The notes: generated by a model not told the origin, from the letters alone. DNA of 35,998 nt from an uncultured Sphingomonas sp. (GCA_902806275.1 CADCVY010000104.1:1-35998), one strand, 5' to 3'; counted from the first letter of the stretch, positions 25,179 to 33,925 are shown. Program-made: numbers and translations.

Positions 25179-25982
25179 CTAAACCGTCGCAATATCCGGG
25201 GCGTCTTCGGCTTTCATGCCGACAACATTGTATCCCGCATCGACGTGGTGGATCTCGCCCGTGACACCGCTGGCGAGGTTTGACAGCAGGTAAAGTGCCG
25301 CCCCGCCGACATCCTCGATCGTGACATTCCGCCGCAGCGGCGAGTTATATTCGTTCCACTTCAGGATGTAGCGGAAATCGCCGATGCCGCTGGCCGCCAG
25401 CGTCTTAATCGGTCCCGCGGAGATGCCGTTGACGCGGATGCCCTCGGGCCCGAGGTCCATAGCGAGATATTTGACGCTGCTTTCGAGCGCTGCCTTGGCA
25501 ACGCCCATCACGTTGTAGTGCGGGATCACCTTTTCCGCGCCGTAGTAGGTCAGCGTCACGATCGAGCCACCCGGCTTCATCATCGCCCGTGCCCGCTGGG
25601 TAACCGCGACGAAGCTGTAGACCGAGATGTTCATGGTCATCAGGAAATTGTCGACGCTGGTGTCGACGAACTTGCCGCGCAGTTCGTTCTTGTCGGAATA
25701 GCCGATCGCGTGGACCAGGAAGTCCAGCTGCCCCCAGCGGTCGCGGAGCTGGGCAAAGGCCGAGTCCAGCGCGTCCAAGCTGCTGACGTCGCAATCGATC
25801 AGGAAGTCCGAACCAACCTGTTGGGCGAGCGGGCGGACGCGCTTCTCGAGCGACTCTCCCTGGTACGAGAAAGCGAGCTCCGCGCCCTGGTCGGCGAGTG
25901 CCCTGGCAATTCCCCACGCGAGCGAGCGATCGTTGGCGAGGCCCATGATCAGCCCCCGCTTGCCGTGCATCAATCCCGTCAA
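25179..25982 (-). CDS. fabI: Enoyl-[acyl-carrier-protein] reductase (NADH)
   Basis: A 267-residue short-chain dehydrogenase-type enzyme that reduces the enoyl-ACP double bond in the last step of each fatty acid elongation round. The N-terminal nucleotide motif GLANDRSLAWGIA (14-26) and the catalytic Tyr156 and Lys163 with spacing Y-x6-K (YNVMGVAK), preceded by TYYGAEK, define FabI. The start is TTG at 25982: it overlaps the stop of the YihY/BrkB gene in TTGA, and gives the N terminus MTGLM known from sphingomonad FabI. An ATG four codons later is the alternative. It is thus probably coupled to the upstream gene. It is the expected target of FabI inhibitors such as triclosan; no resistance change was judged. 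Confidence 0.95.
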   Translation of the reverse strand: MTGLMHGKRGLIMGLANDRSLAWGIARALADQGAELAFSYQGESLEKRVRPLAQQVGSDFLIDCDVSSLDALDSAFAQLRDRWGQLDFLVHAIGYSDKNELRGKFVDTSVDNFLMTMNISVYSFVAVTQRARAMMKPGGSIVTLTYYGAEKVIPHYNVMGVAKAALESSVKYLAMDLGPEGIRVNGISAGPIKTLAASGIGDFRYILKWNEYNSPLRRNVTIEDVGGAALYLLSNLASGVTGEIHHVDAGYNVVGMKAEDAPDIATV

Positions 25983-27013
25983 AGTTGCGGTCCCCCTGAT
26001 TCCAGCGCCGGCTCGACATCCTCGCCGGGCTGCGGCTCCTCGACCTCCAACTCGTCGGTGTAGGGGCCGGTATAGACTTCACCCTTTAGCGCGGTGGCGC
26101 CGCTCTCCGCCAGCGCGGCGTTCAATTCCGCACCCATCACCACGCCAAGCCCGACCACGAAGAAGAACAGCAGCGCGATCATGATGCCGGCCAGACTGCC
26201 GTAGGTCAGGCTGTATCCACCCACCCAGCCGATCGCGAGCGGCAGCAGCTCGACCGTGCCCAGCCACCATCCGGTGATCAGCAGCGCTCCCGGCCATTTG
26301 CGGCAGCCGGACCGCCGGTAGCGCGATGGCGTCAGCGCGTAGAACAAGGTGTAGACGGTCAGAAACAGGGCCGCGGCGGGGATTACGCGGAAGAACTCGA
26401 ACGTGCCGATCACTTCGTCCGAGATCGGGAACCAGCGCTCGACCGCCGCCTGTACCGAGCTCAGCGCGACGCTGGCAGCAAAGGCGAACATCAGCAGCAC
26501 GACCGAGCCCATGATCATGGCAATGGACGCCAGCCGATATTCCCAGAACGGCGCGCTGTATTTCACGCCGTAAGCCCGCCGTAGGATATCGCGGACGGTC
26601 TCGACGAAGCTCGCTGCCGTCCACAGCCCCACCAGCGCGCCAAACCACAACAAAGGTCCGGTGCGGGCGGTCAGCACTTCCTCGATCGGCGCCCGCAAGG
26701 TCATGGCGACATCGGCCGGCAGTTCGGCCAGGATCGTGGCGACTGTCTTCTGCCCGTCCTCGCCGCGGCCGAACAGCTGCGCCACGGCTGCGGCCAGGAT
26801 GAAAAACGGGAACAGCGCCAGGATCGAGAGGTACGCGAGGTTGCCAGCGTGAATAAAGCCGTCGTTGTAAACGCCCACGGCGATCCGCTTGGTCACCTCC
26901 CAAGGCGTTTGGCGCGGCTTAAGCCGTTCTTCCACGATGGTGCCGAACGCCGCCCGCATCCTGGCGAGGCGCTTGCGTCTGGCTTCCGGTGACTGGGGGG
27001 AAACGTCTCTCAT
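25979..27013 (-). CDS. YihY/BrkB-family inner membrane protein
   Basis: A 344-residue protein of the YihY (BrkB, UPF0761) family, whose molecular role is unsettled; old names as RNase BN were mistaken. After a basic N terminus there are about six transmembrane helices, with family motifs HAGNLAYLSILALFPFFI (about 56-73), LVGLWTAASFVETVRDILRRAYG, TPSRYRR and GSLAGIMIALLFFFVVGLGVVMGAELNA. The C-terminal tail (after 300) is acidic (DELEVEEPQPGEDVEPALE) and cytoplasmic. Its stop overlaps the fabI start (TTGA), and the dnaJ-like gene lies 12 bases upstream, so dnaJ, yihY and fabI look like one operon. Confidence 0.9.
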   Translation of the reverse strand: MRDVSPQSPEARRKRLARMRAAFGTIVEERLKPRQTPWEVTKRIAVGVYNDGFIHAGNLAYLSILALFPFFILAAAVAQLFGRGEDGQKTVATILAELPADVAMTLRAPIEEVLTARTGPLLWFGALVGLWTAASFVETVRDILRRAYGVKYSAPFWEYRLASIAMIMGSVVLLMFAFAASVALSSVQAAVERWFPISDEVIGTFEFFRVIPAAALFLTVYTLFYALTPSRYRRSGCRKWPGALLITGWWLGTVELLPLAIGWVGGYSLTYGSLAGIMIALLFFFVVGLGVVMGAELNAALAESGATALKGEVYTGPYTDELEVEEPQPGEDVEPALESGGPQL

Positions 27014-27025
27014 TCAGCAGCAGGG

Positions 27026-28000
27026 CTAAACCCCGAGGGAAGCTCGAGGGTTGCCGCCGCCGGTCCACGTTTCGGCGAATCGCTGCAAGGCCGCGTCATC
27101 GGACGGCAGATCGATCTCCAGCGTCACTAGCTGGTCACCGCGCTTGCCGTCCTTGCCCGTAAAGCCTCGCCCTTTCAGGCGAAGTATCTTGCCGGACGTC
27201 GTACCCTTGGGAACGGTCAGCATCACCGGACCCTCGGGCGTGGGCACCCGGACCTTGGCGCCGAGCACGGCTTCGTTGAGCGTCACCGGCAGCGCCAGCC
27301 GGATGTCGGCACCCTCGCGGGTAAAATAGCGATGCGGCACGATCTCGACGCTGACGATGGCATCGCCGCGCCCACCGAGCCCCTCCTCGCCCTTGCCGGC
27401 AAGGCGAATCTTGGTCCCATCCTCCAGTCCTTGGGGAAGCTTGAGGTCAATCGACTTGCCGTCCGCCAGCATGATCCGCTGCGGTTTGAGCGCCACTGCA
27501 TCCTCGAACGGCACCTTTAGCCGGTACGCGATGTCAGCGCCCTTCTGCGATGCGCGCGAGCGCTGTCGAAAACCGCCAAAGCCGCCGCCGGCATTGGGCC
27601 GTGCCCGCGAGCCGCCGGCCGCGCCGAACAGCCCTTCGAACAGGTCGCTGAGGTCGGCCGTGTCCCCGCCGACGTTGAAGTTCTCGAACCCTGGCGGCGG
27701 CCCGCCGCTTCCGCCCGGCCGCGCGCCGTTACCCGGCGAATAGCCGCCGAAACCGGCGCCGAACGGCATCTTGGGATTGCCCTCCTCGTCGATCTCGCCA
27801 CGGTCGTAGCGCGCGCGCTTGTCCTTGTCGGACAATAAGTCGTACGCGTTGGTCACCTGCGAGAAGCGCTCGGCAGCCTTGGGATTGTCCGTGTTGCGGT
27901 CGGGGTGCAGCTGCTTGGCCAGGCTACGGTAAGCCTTCTTGATTTCTTCGTCGCTCGCTCCGCGCTTCACGCCGAGGCGTTGATACAAGTCGAGTGCCAT
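27026..28000 (-). CDS. CbpA-type DnaJ co-chaperone
   Basis: A 324-residue Hsp40 of class B. The J domain at the N terminus has the HPD motif (32-34) needed to stimulate DnaK; a Gly/Phe-rich region follows (about 80-150, including [17 protein letters not shown] and GGGFGGF), then two beta-rich C-terminal substrate-binding domains (170-320, with [20 protein letters not shown] and [18 protein letters not shown]). The CxxCxGxG zinc repeats of DnaJ proper are absent, so this is not the main DnaJ. It is divergent from pdxH, 80 bases apart, and leads the probable dnaJ-yihY-fabI operon. Confidence 0.93.
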   Translation of the reverse strand: MALDLYQRLGVKRGASDEEIKKAYRSLAKQLHPDRNTDNPKAAERFSQVTNAYDLLSDKDKRARYDRGEIDEEGNPKMPFGAGFGGYSPGNGARPGGSGGPPPGFENFNVGGDTADLSDLFEGLFGAAGGSRARPNAGGGFGGFRQRSRASQKGADIAYRLKVPFEDAVALKPQRIMLADGKSIDLKLPQGLEDGTKIRLAGKGEEGLGGRGDAIVSVEIVPHRYFTREGADIRLALPVTLNEAVLGAKVRVPTPEGPVMLTVPKGTTSGKILRLKGRGFTGKDGKRGDQLVTLEIDLPSDDAALQRFAETWTGGGNPRASLGV

Positions 28001-28080
28001 CCATCATCCATGCAGCAACAGGATGTGCCTGACCAGATGGGTTGCGGGCCGCCTCCCTCCAAGCCTAATCGCAGGCCCCG

Positions 28081-28656
28081 ATGAGCGACCCATTTCCCCT
28101 GTTCGACGCGTGGTTCGCCGAGGCGCAAGCAAGCGAAATCAACGACCCCGAGGCGATGGCGCTGGCCACTGCGGTTGCATCCGGCCAGCCCTCGGTGCGG
28201 ATGGTGCTGCTGAAGGGGCACGGGCCCTACGGGTTCGTTTTCTACACCAATGGAGAAAGCGCCAAGGGCGAGCAGCTGCGGGCGAATGCTCAGGCGGCGC
28301 TGCTGTTCCACTGGAAATCGCTCCGCCGCCAGGTGCGAATCGAAGGGCCGGTCGAGCGGGTGTCGGATGGAGCCGCCGACGCCTATTTCGCGTCACGGGG
28401 ACGGGACTCGCGGCTTGGCGCCTGGGCCTCCGACCAGTCGCGCCCGCTCGACAGCCGCGACAGGTTCGAGCAGCGCTTTGCCGAGATGGAGCAGCGCTTT
28501 GCCGGACAGGACGTCGCGCGACCGCCGCACTGGGGCGGGTTTCGCGTCGTGCCGAAGCGGATGGAGTTCTGGATGGACCGCCCGCACCGGCTGCACGAAC
28601 GGCGCCTGTTCACGCGGTCGGGGGATGGTTGGACCGAAAGCTTGCTCTACCCGTGA
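28081..28656 (+). CDS. pdxH: Pyridoxine/pyridoxamine 5'-phosphate oxidase
   Basis: A 191-residue FMN enzyme that makes pyridoxal 5'-phosphate by oxidising PNP or PMP. The blocks SVRMVLLKGHGPYGFVFYTN (FMN phosphate binding), LLFHWKSLRRQVRIEG and the C-terminal RPPHWGGFRVVPKRMEFW ... LHERRLF ... LLYP are all PdxH signatures, and the length is at the short end of the family. The last four bases overlap the start of the CDF gene (GTGA). It heads a run of four tightly overlapping genes. Since serC and several other enzymes need PLP, its product is of general use; the transporters behind it have no clear link. Confidence 0.96.
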   Translation: MSDPFPLFDAWFAEAQASEINDPEAMALATAVASGQPSVRMVLLKGHGPYGFVFYTNGESAKGEQLRANAQAALLFHWKSLRRQVRIEGPVERVSDGAADAYFASRGRDSRLGAWASDQSRPLDSRDRFEQRFAEMEQRFAGQDVARPPHWGGFRVVPKRMEFWMDRPHRLHERRLFTRSGDGWTESLLYP

Positions 28657-29588
28657 CCACCGCCGCCGTCGCCGCCAGCCACTCGCGCCACGCAACCCGG
28701 GCGGCGATCGCCAGCGTCGCCCTCGCGTTGCTGCTGCTGGTCGGCAAAGCCTGGGCAGCGTGGGAGACGGACTCAACGGCGATGCTCGCATCCCTGGCGG
28801 ACACGGCCCTCGACGTGATCGCCAGCCTTACGACGCTGGCGGGCATCCGCATTGCCGCCATTCCCGCCGACCACGATCATCGCTTCGGCCACGGCAAGGC
28901 GGAAGCCCTTGTTGCGCTGGCGCAGGTGGCGCTGATCGTGGTCTCCGCCGCCGCCATCGCGTGGCACGCGGCCGACCAGCTCCGCACTGGGGAACAGACC
29001 CAGGCACTGGACCTCGGCGTTGCCGTGTCGCTGCTGGCAATCGCCGCCACCTTGGCCCTGCTGTGGTACCAGCGGGGCGTGATTGCCCGCACCGGCTCCG
29101 TCGCGATCAAGACCGACAACGTCCATTATACTTCGGATCTGCTCCTGAACGCCGCAGTGATCGTCGCGCTGGTGCTCGACCAGGTTGTCGAGATCCGGGG
29201 CGCCGACGCCGTGCTCGGCATCGCCATCGCCCTTTGGCTGCTGCTGAGCGCCTATCGTGCCTCGGCCGAGGCCGTGAACCAGTTGATGGACAAGGAATGG
29301 CCGGAGCATGAGCTGCGGGAGTTCCTGGCAGCCGCCTGTGCCTTTCCGGAGCTCAAAGGGCTGCACGATCTGCGCACTCGCAAAAGCGGCACCTTGCGCT
29401 TCGTCCAGTTCCACGTCTGGGTTCCGGCGGACTGGACGGTTCGGCAGGCCCACGACCGCCTCGACCCCATCGAGGAGCAGCTTCAGCACCGCTTCCCGGG
29501 CACCGAGATCCTGATGCACGTCGACCCGGAAGGTCAGGTGGACCGGGAAACCCTGCTCCCCTCCCAGCTGACGGAAAGCCCCCGATGA
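28653..29588 (+). CDS. Cation diffusion facilitator (FieF/ZitB-type metal efflux transporter)
   Basis: A 311-residue inner membrane exporter of Zn, Fe or similar divalent cations in exchange for protons. Six transmembrane helices are followed by a cytoplasmic domain (about 215-300). The transport site is intact: D50 and D54 in helix 2 (ADTALD) and H158 and D162 in helix 5 (HYTSD), the FieF pattern. DHDHRFGHGKAEAL (73-86) is the loop that binds the interface metal. The start is GTG at 28653, overlapping the pdxH stop as GTGA; the frame extends far upstream but only as a shadow of pdxH. The stop overlaps the next gene by ATGA. Metal specificity is not determined by the sequence. Confidence 0.94.
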   Translation: MTTAAVAASHSRHATRAAIASVALALLLLVGKAWAAWETDSTAMLASLADTALDVIASLTTLAGIRIAAIPADHDHRFGHGKAEALVALAQVALIVVSAAAIAWHAADQLRTGEQTQALDLGVAVSLLAIAATLALLWYQRGVIARTGSVAIKTDNVHYTSDLLLNAAVIVALVLDQVVEIRGADAVLGIAIALWLLLSAYRASAEAVNQLMDKEWPEHELREFLAAACAFPELKGLHDLRTRKSGTLRFVQFHVWVPADWTVRQAHDRLDPIEEQLQHRFPGTEILMHVDPEGQVDRETLLPSQLTESPR

Positions 29589-30364
29589 GTTCCATCCCCT
29601 TCTTCCAGGTCGACGCTTTTGCCGAACGTCCGCTGACCGGCAATCCGGCCGCCGTGATGCCGCTCGACCGCTGGCTAGACGACGAGCTCATGCAGGCCAT
29701 CGCGGCCGAGAATAATCTCAGCGAAACCGCCTTCACTGTCCCCAGCGAGCGCGACGATGCCGATTTCGACCTGCGCTGGTTCACCCCGACCACCGAAGTG
29801 GAGATGTGCGGCCATGCGACGCTTGCGTCCGGGCACGTTCTTCTGACCGGGCAGCCGGTGCGCTTTTCGACCTGCTCCGGCATCCTGACCGTCAGCCGCA
29901 AGGACGACCTGCTCGAGCTCGATCTTCCGGCGCACCAGGTGGACACTGGCATCGAGCCCGGGCTGGTGGAAGCGCTCGGGGTCAAAGGCGAAAGCTTCCT
30001 CGGTCGCTCCGGCAACGGCTCCGCGATCGTCGTTCTGCCGGACGAGGCCGCCGTTCGAGCCGTCACGCCGGACTTCGCGCGCCTGCGGACGATAAACCGG
30101 CTGGTGATCGTTACCGCTCCGGGCGACCGTGAGGATATCGCCAGCCGGGTCTTCGCCGCCTATCATGGCATCGACGAGGATCCGGTGACCGGCTCCGCCC
30201 ATGCCGCGTTGGTGCCGTTCTGGGCCGATCGCCTCGGCCGCGACGCGTTCACCGCGCTGCAGGCGAGCAGGCGCACGGGCCTGCTCCATTGCCGGCTGGA
30301 AGGCGACCGCGTCGTGCTCGGCGGGCCATGCCGCACGGTGATCGTCGGCAATTTCCAGCTTTGA
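29585..30364 (+). CDS. PhzF-family epimerase/isomerase-like protein
   Basis: A 259-residue protein with the diaminopimelate-epimerase-like double fold of the PhzF family. The N terminus MSSIPFFQVDAFAERPLTGNPAAV, the catalytic glutamate E47 in NNLSETAF, and the motifs TEVEMCGHATLASGHVL and IDEDPVTGSAHAAL are all typical. The family includes the phenazine enzyme PhzF, but no other phenazine gene is present, so that role is unlikely; most members have unknown substrates. Both ends overlap neighbours: ATGA with the CDF gene and TTGA with the APC permease gene. It is slightly shorter than E. coli YddE-type members. The fold is certain, the reaction unknown. Confidence 0.92.
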   Translation: MSSIPFFQVDAFAERPLTGNPAAVMPLDRWLDDELMQAIAAENNLSETAFTVPSERDDADFDLRWFTPTTEVEMCGHATLASGHVLLTGQPVRFSTCSGILTVSRKDDLLELDLPAHQVDTGIEPGLVEALGVKGESFLGRSGNGSAIVVLPDEAAVRAVTPDFARLRTINRLVIVTAPGDREDIASRVFAAYHGIDEDPVTGSAHAALVPFWADRLGRDAFTALQASRRTGLLHCRLEGDRVVLGGPCRTVIVGNFQL

Positions 30365-31623
30365 CCGGCCCGCCCGCTCCCCAGCTCGAGCGCCGGATCG
30401 GCCTGTGGGGCGCCGTGCTGCTGTCGTTCAACGGCGCGGTGGGGGCGGCCATATTCGCCTTGCCGGCGACGCTCGCCGCCGATTTCGGTGCATTCTCGCC
30501 CTGGCTGTTTCCCCTGATCGCCCTGGGCGCGCTGTTTGTCATCGTTCCCTTCTCGCGCAGCGTCGCCGCCTTTCCAGAGAGCGGCGGGCCGGCGGCCTAC
30601 GGCCGCGCGTTTGGCCGCCTTGCGGGGTTTCAGCTTGGCTGGATCTACTACGCGTCGCGCGCCGCCGCCTTTGCCGCGAATGCCAATGTTCTGATCGCCT
30701 ATCTCGGCCGCTGGATGCCCGCGCTCGAAGAAGGCGTTGCCCGGGCGCTTACCCTCATCCTGCTGTGCGCCGCGCTTGCCGTCGCCAACATCGTCGGCGT
30801 CGAGCGTGCAATGCGCCTGCTGGCGGGCTTCACCCTCCTCAAGGCGCTGCCCCTCGCCGTCGCCGCGATCGCAGCGCTGCTGCTGTTCGGGCCGATCCCC
30901 GCGGCGGGTGCAGCGCCGCCACTATCGGAGTTCGAAGCCGGCGCGCTGCTGGTCTTCTACGCCTTTGTCGGCTTCGAGAATTTAGTCGTGCCCGCCGGCG
31001 AGACCCGGCGGCCCGCGTCTACGCTGCCCCGAGCGATCTTCCTGACGATCGGCGCCACCACCCTGCTCTATTTCCTGGTCCAGCTCGCGTTTGTCACCGT
31101 CTTTCCGGACGGCGGGCCCAAGTCGGAAGCTCCGCTGATCGATCTCGGCGTACGGCTGGCTGGCCCGACCGGAGCCGTGCTGCTCACCATGGCGGCGATC
31201 GCGTCGCTCGGCGGCAATCTGCACGGGATCATGACAGCCGTTCCGCGCCTCACCTGGGCGATGGGCGAACGGCGCGACCTTCCGCGCTGGTTCGCCGCGG
31301 TTAGCGCAACCTACCGCACGCCGGCCAATTCGATCGTCTTCCTTGCGGTCGTGGCCGGACTGCTGGCGGTTAGCGGCAGCTTCGTCTGGCTGGCCGTGGT
31401 CAGCACGCTGGCCCGGATGATCATCTATTCGGTCACCATTGCCGCTTTGCCCCGCGCGCCCGAGCGGCCGCGACTCAACCTGCTGCATTGGCTGAGTGGT
31501 GCCGTGGGCATCGCCATTTGCATCTGGGCCGCCGCGCAAGCCGACGCCAAAGCGTGGCTGACCCTTGGCGCCCTGGCGCTCGCCGGCCTACTGCTGTTCG
31601 CCGCCGTCAACCGGCGCCGCTGA
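30361..31623 (+). CDS. APC-family amino acid/polyamine permease
   Basis: A 420-residue membrane transporter with about 12 helices. The first helix region (IGLWGAVLLSFNGAVGAAIFALPATL, given in part) carries the G-x-G-like unwound segment of the APC fold; helix 6 region is LVFYAFVGFENLVVPAGETRRP, and SLGGNLHGIMTAVPRLTWAMGERRDLPRWF follows helix 8, all standard for the superfamily. The TTG at 30361 overlaps the PhzF stop (TTGA); an ATG further upstream in the same frame lies inside the PhzF gene. The 3' end overlaps the convergent Nudix gene by 17 bases. The substrate is unknown. A lone TTG as start is supported mainly by the coupling pattern of the operon. Confidence 0.9.
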   Translation: MTGPPAPQLERRIGLWGAVLLSFNGAVGAAIFALPATLAADFGAFSPWLFPLIALGALFVIVPFSRSVAAFPESGGPAAYGRAFGRLAGFQLGWIYYASRAAAFAANANVLIAYLGRWMPALEEGVARALTLILLCAALAVANIVGVERAMRLLAGFTLLKALPLAVAAIAALLLFGPIPAAGAAPPLSEFEAGALLVFYAFVGFENLVVPAGETRRPASTLPRAIFLTIGATTLLYFLVQLAFVTVFPDGGPKSEAPLIDLGVRLAGPTGAVLLTMAAIASLGGNLHGIMTAVPRLTWAMGERRDLPRWFAAVSATYRTPANSIVFLAVVAGLLAVSGSFVWLAVVSTLARMIIYSVTIAALPRAPERPRLNLLHWLSGAVGIAICIWAAAQADAKAWLTLGALALAGLLLFAAVNRRR

Positions 31624-32077
31624 TCTTCGCCTCTAGCGCATCGAGCAGCGGCAATTGGCTTGGCAGCATCATCGCGCGAGCCTCGTCCATGGCCATCCAC
31701 CGCACTTCGGCAATTTCCGGAAAGCGTTGCCGGTGACCGCTGCGGGGCGGCCATTCGACTTCGAAGTCGTTGCTACGTGCCGTCTTCGGGTCGAGATCCC
31801 CTTCGAGCGCGAATGCCTCCACCACCTTGCCGCCGGTCTGCCGAATGGTGGCGAGCGGAAACGGCCCTTTGGTCAGCCGGGTCCCGGTTTCCTCCTCGAA
31901 CTCGCGTAGCGCAGCCTCAGCTGGGGTCTCGCCGGGCTCGATGCCGCCTTTCGCGATCATCCACGCGCCAACGTCCTTGTTCCGCCAGAACGGCCCGCCC
32001 GGTTTGACCAGCAGCACCTCCAGCTGCCCGCGGGCCATGCGGAACAGCAGGATGCCCGCGCTAAGCGGCCGCGGCAT
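31607..32077 (-). CDS. Nudix hydrolase
   Basis: A 156-residue pyrophosphohydrolase. The Nudix box is complete, G44-x5-E50-x7-R58-E59-x-x-E62-E63-x-G65 ([20 protein letters not shown]), which binds the catalytic Mg ions. The N-terminal [23 protein letters not shown] is common in members that handle dinucleoside polyphosphates or nucleotides in general. The ATG at 32077 lies inside the 3' end of mnmA (17-base overlap), so translation is probably coupled; the frame is open further upstream only as a shadow of mnmA. The 3' end overlaps the APC permease gene on the other strand by 17 bases. The substrate is not known. Confidence 0.9.
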   Translation of the reverse strand: MPRPLSAGILLFRMARGQLEVLLVKPGGPFWRNKDVGAWMIAKGGIEPGETPAEAALREFEEETGTRLTKGPFPLATIRQTGGKVVEAFALEGDLDPKTARSNDFEVEWPPRSGHRQRFPEIAEVRWMAMDEARAMMLPSQLPLLDALEAKISGAG

Positions 32078-33179
32078 CCACGGTCGCCGCGCTGTCGAGC
32101 GCAGTCTCGGCGATCCAGCCGCCGCCAAGCAGGCGCGTGCCTTCGTAAGTGACCGCCGCCTGACCGGGCGCAACGCCATATTCGGGCTCGGCAAACCGGA
32201 GCCAATCGCCGTCGCGCACCGCGGCGACCGGCGGCGCCAGCGAGCGCACCTTGACCGCTAGCTGCCGCTGCTCCTCGCCGATCCAGTTCCAGTCGGTGAC
32301 TCGCATCGCCTCGACCGCCAGCGCCCGCCGCGGTCCGACCACCAGCCGCCGCTGCTCCGGCTCGATCCGCACGACATAGAGCGGCTCGCGCTGGCCGCCG
32401 ACTTCGATCCCGCGCCGCTGTCCGACCGTGAAGTGGACGACGCCGCGATGGCTGCCAAGCACCCGCCCGGCGACATCGACGATCTCGCCCGGGGCTTCCG
32501 TCTCCGGCCGGATGCGCTTCACCAGCCCAGCATAATCGCCGTCCGGAACGAAGCAGATGTCCTGGCTGTCGGGCTTGGCCGCGACCGACAAACCGATCTC
32601 GGCAGCGATCGCCCGCACGTCGCTCTTCGGCAGATCGCCGATCGGGAAACGCAAAAAGTCGAGCTGCTCGCCCGTGGTGCCGTAAAGGAAATAGCTTTGG
32701 TCCCGCCGGAGGTCGGCACCTGCGTGCAGCTCGACCCGTCCACTGGTCACCAGGCGCCGCACGTAATGACCCGTCGCCAGGCAGTCGGCGCCCAGCTCTC
32801 TCGCGAAAGCGATCAGGTCAATGAATTTCACGCCTTGGTTGCACAAGGCGCAGGGAATCGGCGTGCGGCCGTGCGCATATTCGTCGACGAACTTGTCGAT
32901 CACCCCTAACCGGAAGCGGCTTTCGTAATCCAGCACGTAGTGAGCGATGCCGAGCCGGTCGGCGACCTGCTTGGCGTCGTAGATGTCCTGCCCGGCGCAG
33001 CACGATCCGGAGCGCCTGACCGCTTCGCCGTGATCGTACAGCTGCAACGTGACGCCGATCACTTCCGCGCCGGTGCGCGCGGCGAGCGCGGCCGTTACCG
33101 AGCTGTCGACGCCGCCGGACATGGCAACGACGATGCGGGTCTCGCCTGATGGGCGATCAAGGTCGAAATCGATCTGCAA
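32061..33179 (-). CDS. mnmA: tRNA-specific 2-thiouridylase MnmA
   Basis: A 372-residue enzyme that thiolates U34 at the wobble position of tRNA Lys, Glu and Gln. The ATP-binding PP-loop is SGGVDSS (21-27). The catalytic cysteines are C113 (ALCNQGVKF) and C209 (SQDICFVP), the usual pair. The tRNA-contact segment ATGHYVRR (136-142) and [11 protein letters not shown] are also in place. The start at 33179 gives a 14-residue lead before IVVAMSGG, a little longer than in E. coli. The Nudix gene overlaps its 3' end. The upstream 302-base gap separates it from the divergent sciP gene. Confidence 0.96.
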   Translation of the reverse strand: MQIDFDLDRPSGETRIVVAMSGGVDSSVTAALAARTGAEVIGVTLQLYDHGEAVRRSGSCCAGQDIYDAKQVADRLGIAHYVLDYESRFRLGVIDKFVDEYAHGRTPIPCALCNQGVKFIDLIAFARELGADCLATGHYVRRLVTSGRVELHAGADLRRDQSYFLYGTTGEQLDFLRFPIGDLPKSDVRAIAAEIGLSVAAKPDSQDICFVPDGDYAGLVKRIRPETEAPGEIVDVAGRVLGSHRGVVHFTVGQRRGIEVGGQREPLYVVRIEPEQRRLVVGPRRALAVEAMRVTDWNWIGEEQRQLAVKVRSLAPPVAAVRDGDWLRFAEPEYGVAPGQAAVTYEGTRLLGGGWIAETALDSAATVDAAAA

Positions 33180-33481
33180 TGGAGAAGTATCGTGGGGCTC
33201 TTTACTCGAATTTCACTCCTGCCGCCTAGGGCTTGGTCCAGATGAGGCCGCACGGGAGCTGGTTTGGCGGGTCACGAGCGAAGATTGCAGGCCGATGCGG
33301 CGAGCCGCTCAGCGTCGAAGAGTGGGCCAGCAACTTCACGACGCGCTTGACCTCGATGGAGCAGGGTTAAAGTGCGCGTAAGCCCGACTAACCGGAGGAT
33401 TAACCAGCGCGTTTCAGAATATCTTCAACGCCCGACACTTAAGAGGGTCGCATTGGCAATGATTAAGCAGGTGTAACGGCA
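33180..33481. other. Divergent intergenic region between mnmA and sciP (302 bases)
   Basis: No supported gene. The half nearer sciP is more AT-rich and contains a CtrA-like site (33367-33381), a TTAACC motif at 33400-33405 and a GGAGG-like stretch at 33394. The half nearer mnmA should hold its promoter, but I see no convincing pair of boxes. Confidence 0.6.
33367..33381 (+). promoter_or_regulatory. CtrA-like binding site upstream of sciP
   Basis: TTAA-N7-GTAA matches the CtrA consensus TTAA-N7-TTAA at 7 of 8 fixed bases, about 100 bases before the sciP start; a further TTAACC half-site lies at 33400. In Caulobacter sciP is itself controlled by CtrA, so the position makes sense. Chance matches of this quality are not rare. 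Confidence 0.35.
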
Positions 33482-33781
33482 ATGCTCGAGAACCAGAAGA
33501 TTCGTCCGGCCCAGGTCATCGGACCGCTTGGCGAGCCGCTGACGATCGACAGCCTGCCGCCGGTCGGCACAACCCGCTGGGTCGTTCGCCGCAAGGCGGA
33601 GGTCGTCGCTGCCGTCTCCGGTGGGCTTCTCAGCGTTGACGACGCCTGCAAGCGCTACACGCTGAGCCTTGAAGAGTTCACCAGCTGGCAGCGCGCCGTC
33701 GACCGCAGCGGCATGCCCGGCCTGCGCGTCACCCGCATCAAGCACTATCGCGACCAGTACGAGCGTCAGCAGCGCTTCTAA
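33482..33781 (+). CDS. sciP: SciP-like CtrA inhibitor (DUF1153)
   Basis: A 99-residue helical DNA-binding protein. In Caulobacter SciP binds CtrA and DNA to keep CtrA-dependent genes silent in swarmer cells. The whole length matches the DUF1153 pattern: IGPLGEPLTIDSLPP near the N terminus, TTRWVVRRKAEVVAAVSGGLLS, then a helix-turn-helix-like region with DDACKRYTLSLEEFTSWQRAVDRSG (given in part), and a basic C-terminal helix. The ATG at 33482 gives the standard start MLENQKIRPAQ. A CtrA-like site lies upstream. It stands alone between mnmA (divergent) and the GlsB-like gene. The name follows from family and length; the cell-cycle role in this organism is inferred. Confidence 0.92.
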   Translation: MLENQKIRPAQVIGPLGEPLTIDSLPPVGTTRWVVRRKAEVVAAVSGGLLSVDDACKRYTLSLEEFTSWQRAVDRSGMPGLRVTRIKHYRDQYERQQRF

Positions 33782-33899
33782 ACCGAAAAAGCTGCCGGCG
33801 CCCATTACAACTTTGTTACTGGGCAGCATCTACCGAGCTTTGCCGCGGCTTACTGCCTATTGCTGTTAACCACGAAACCCGACAGACCCTTCCTTATCC

Positions 33900-33925
33900 G
33901 GAACAATCGGGGCGCATTACGCGTC
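33900..33925 (+). promoter_or_regulatory. EcfG-like general stress promoter upstream of the first GlsB gene
   Basis: GGAAC at 33900-33904, then 17 bases, then CGTC, resembles the alphaproteobacterial EcfG promoter (GGAAC-N16/17-CGTT) with one mismatch in the -10 box. It lies about 65 bases before the GlsB-type gene, a family often in the general stress regulon. Seen as a pattern; function inferred. Confidence 0.45.

Noticed and set aside
24977-25192. A short minus-strand ORF beginning MRRFRVSLVMPAQAGTHLP
   Set aside because: The PAQAGTH peptide is the translation of the palindromic repeat at 25137-25168, and the rest is another frame of the GIY-YIG gene.
29585-30364. Phenazine biosynthesis, suggested by the PhzF-like protein
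   Set aside because: No other phenazine gene is present; most PhzF-family proteins belong to other or unknown pathways.
33394-33400. GGAGG-like sequence with following frame as a small gene before sciP
   Set aside because: No start codon at the right distance opens a frame of useful length.
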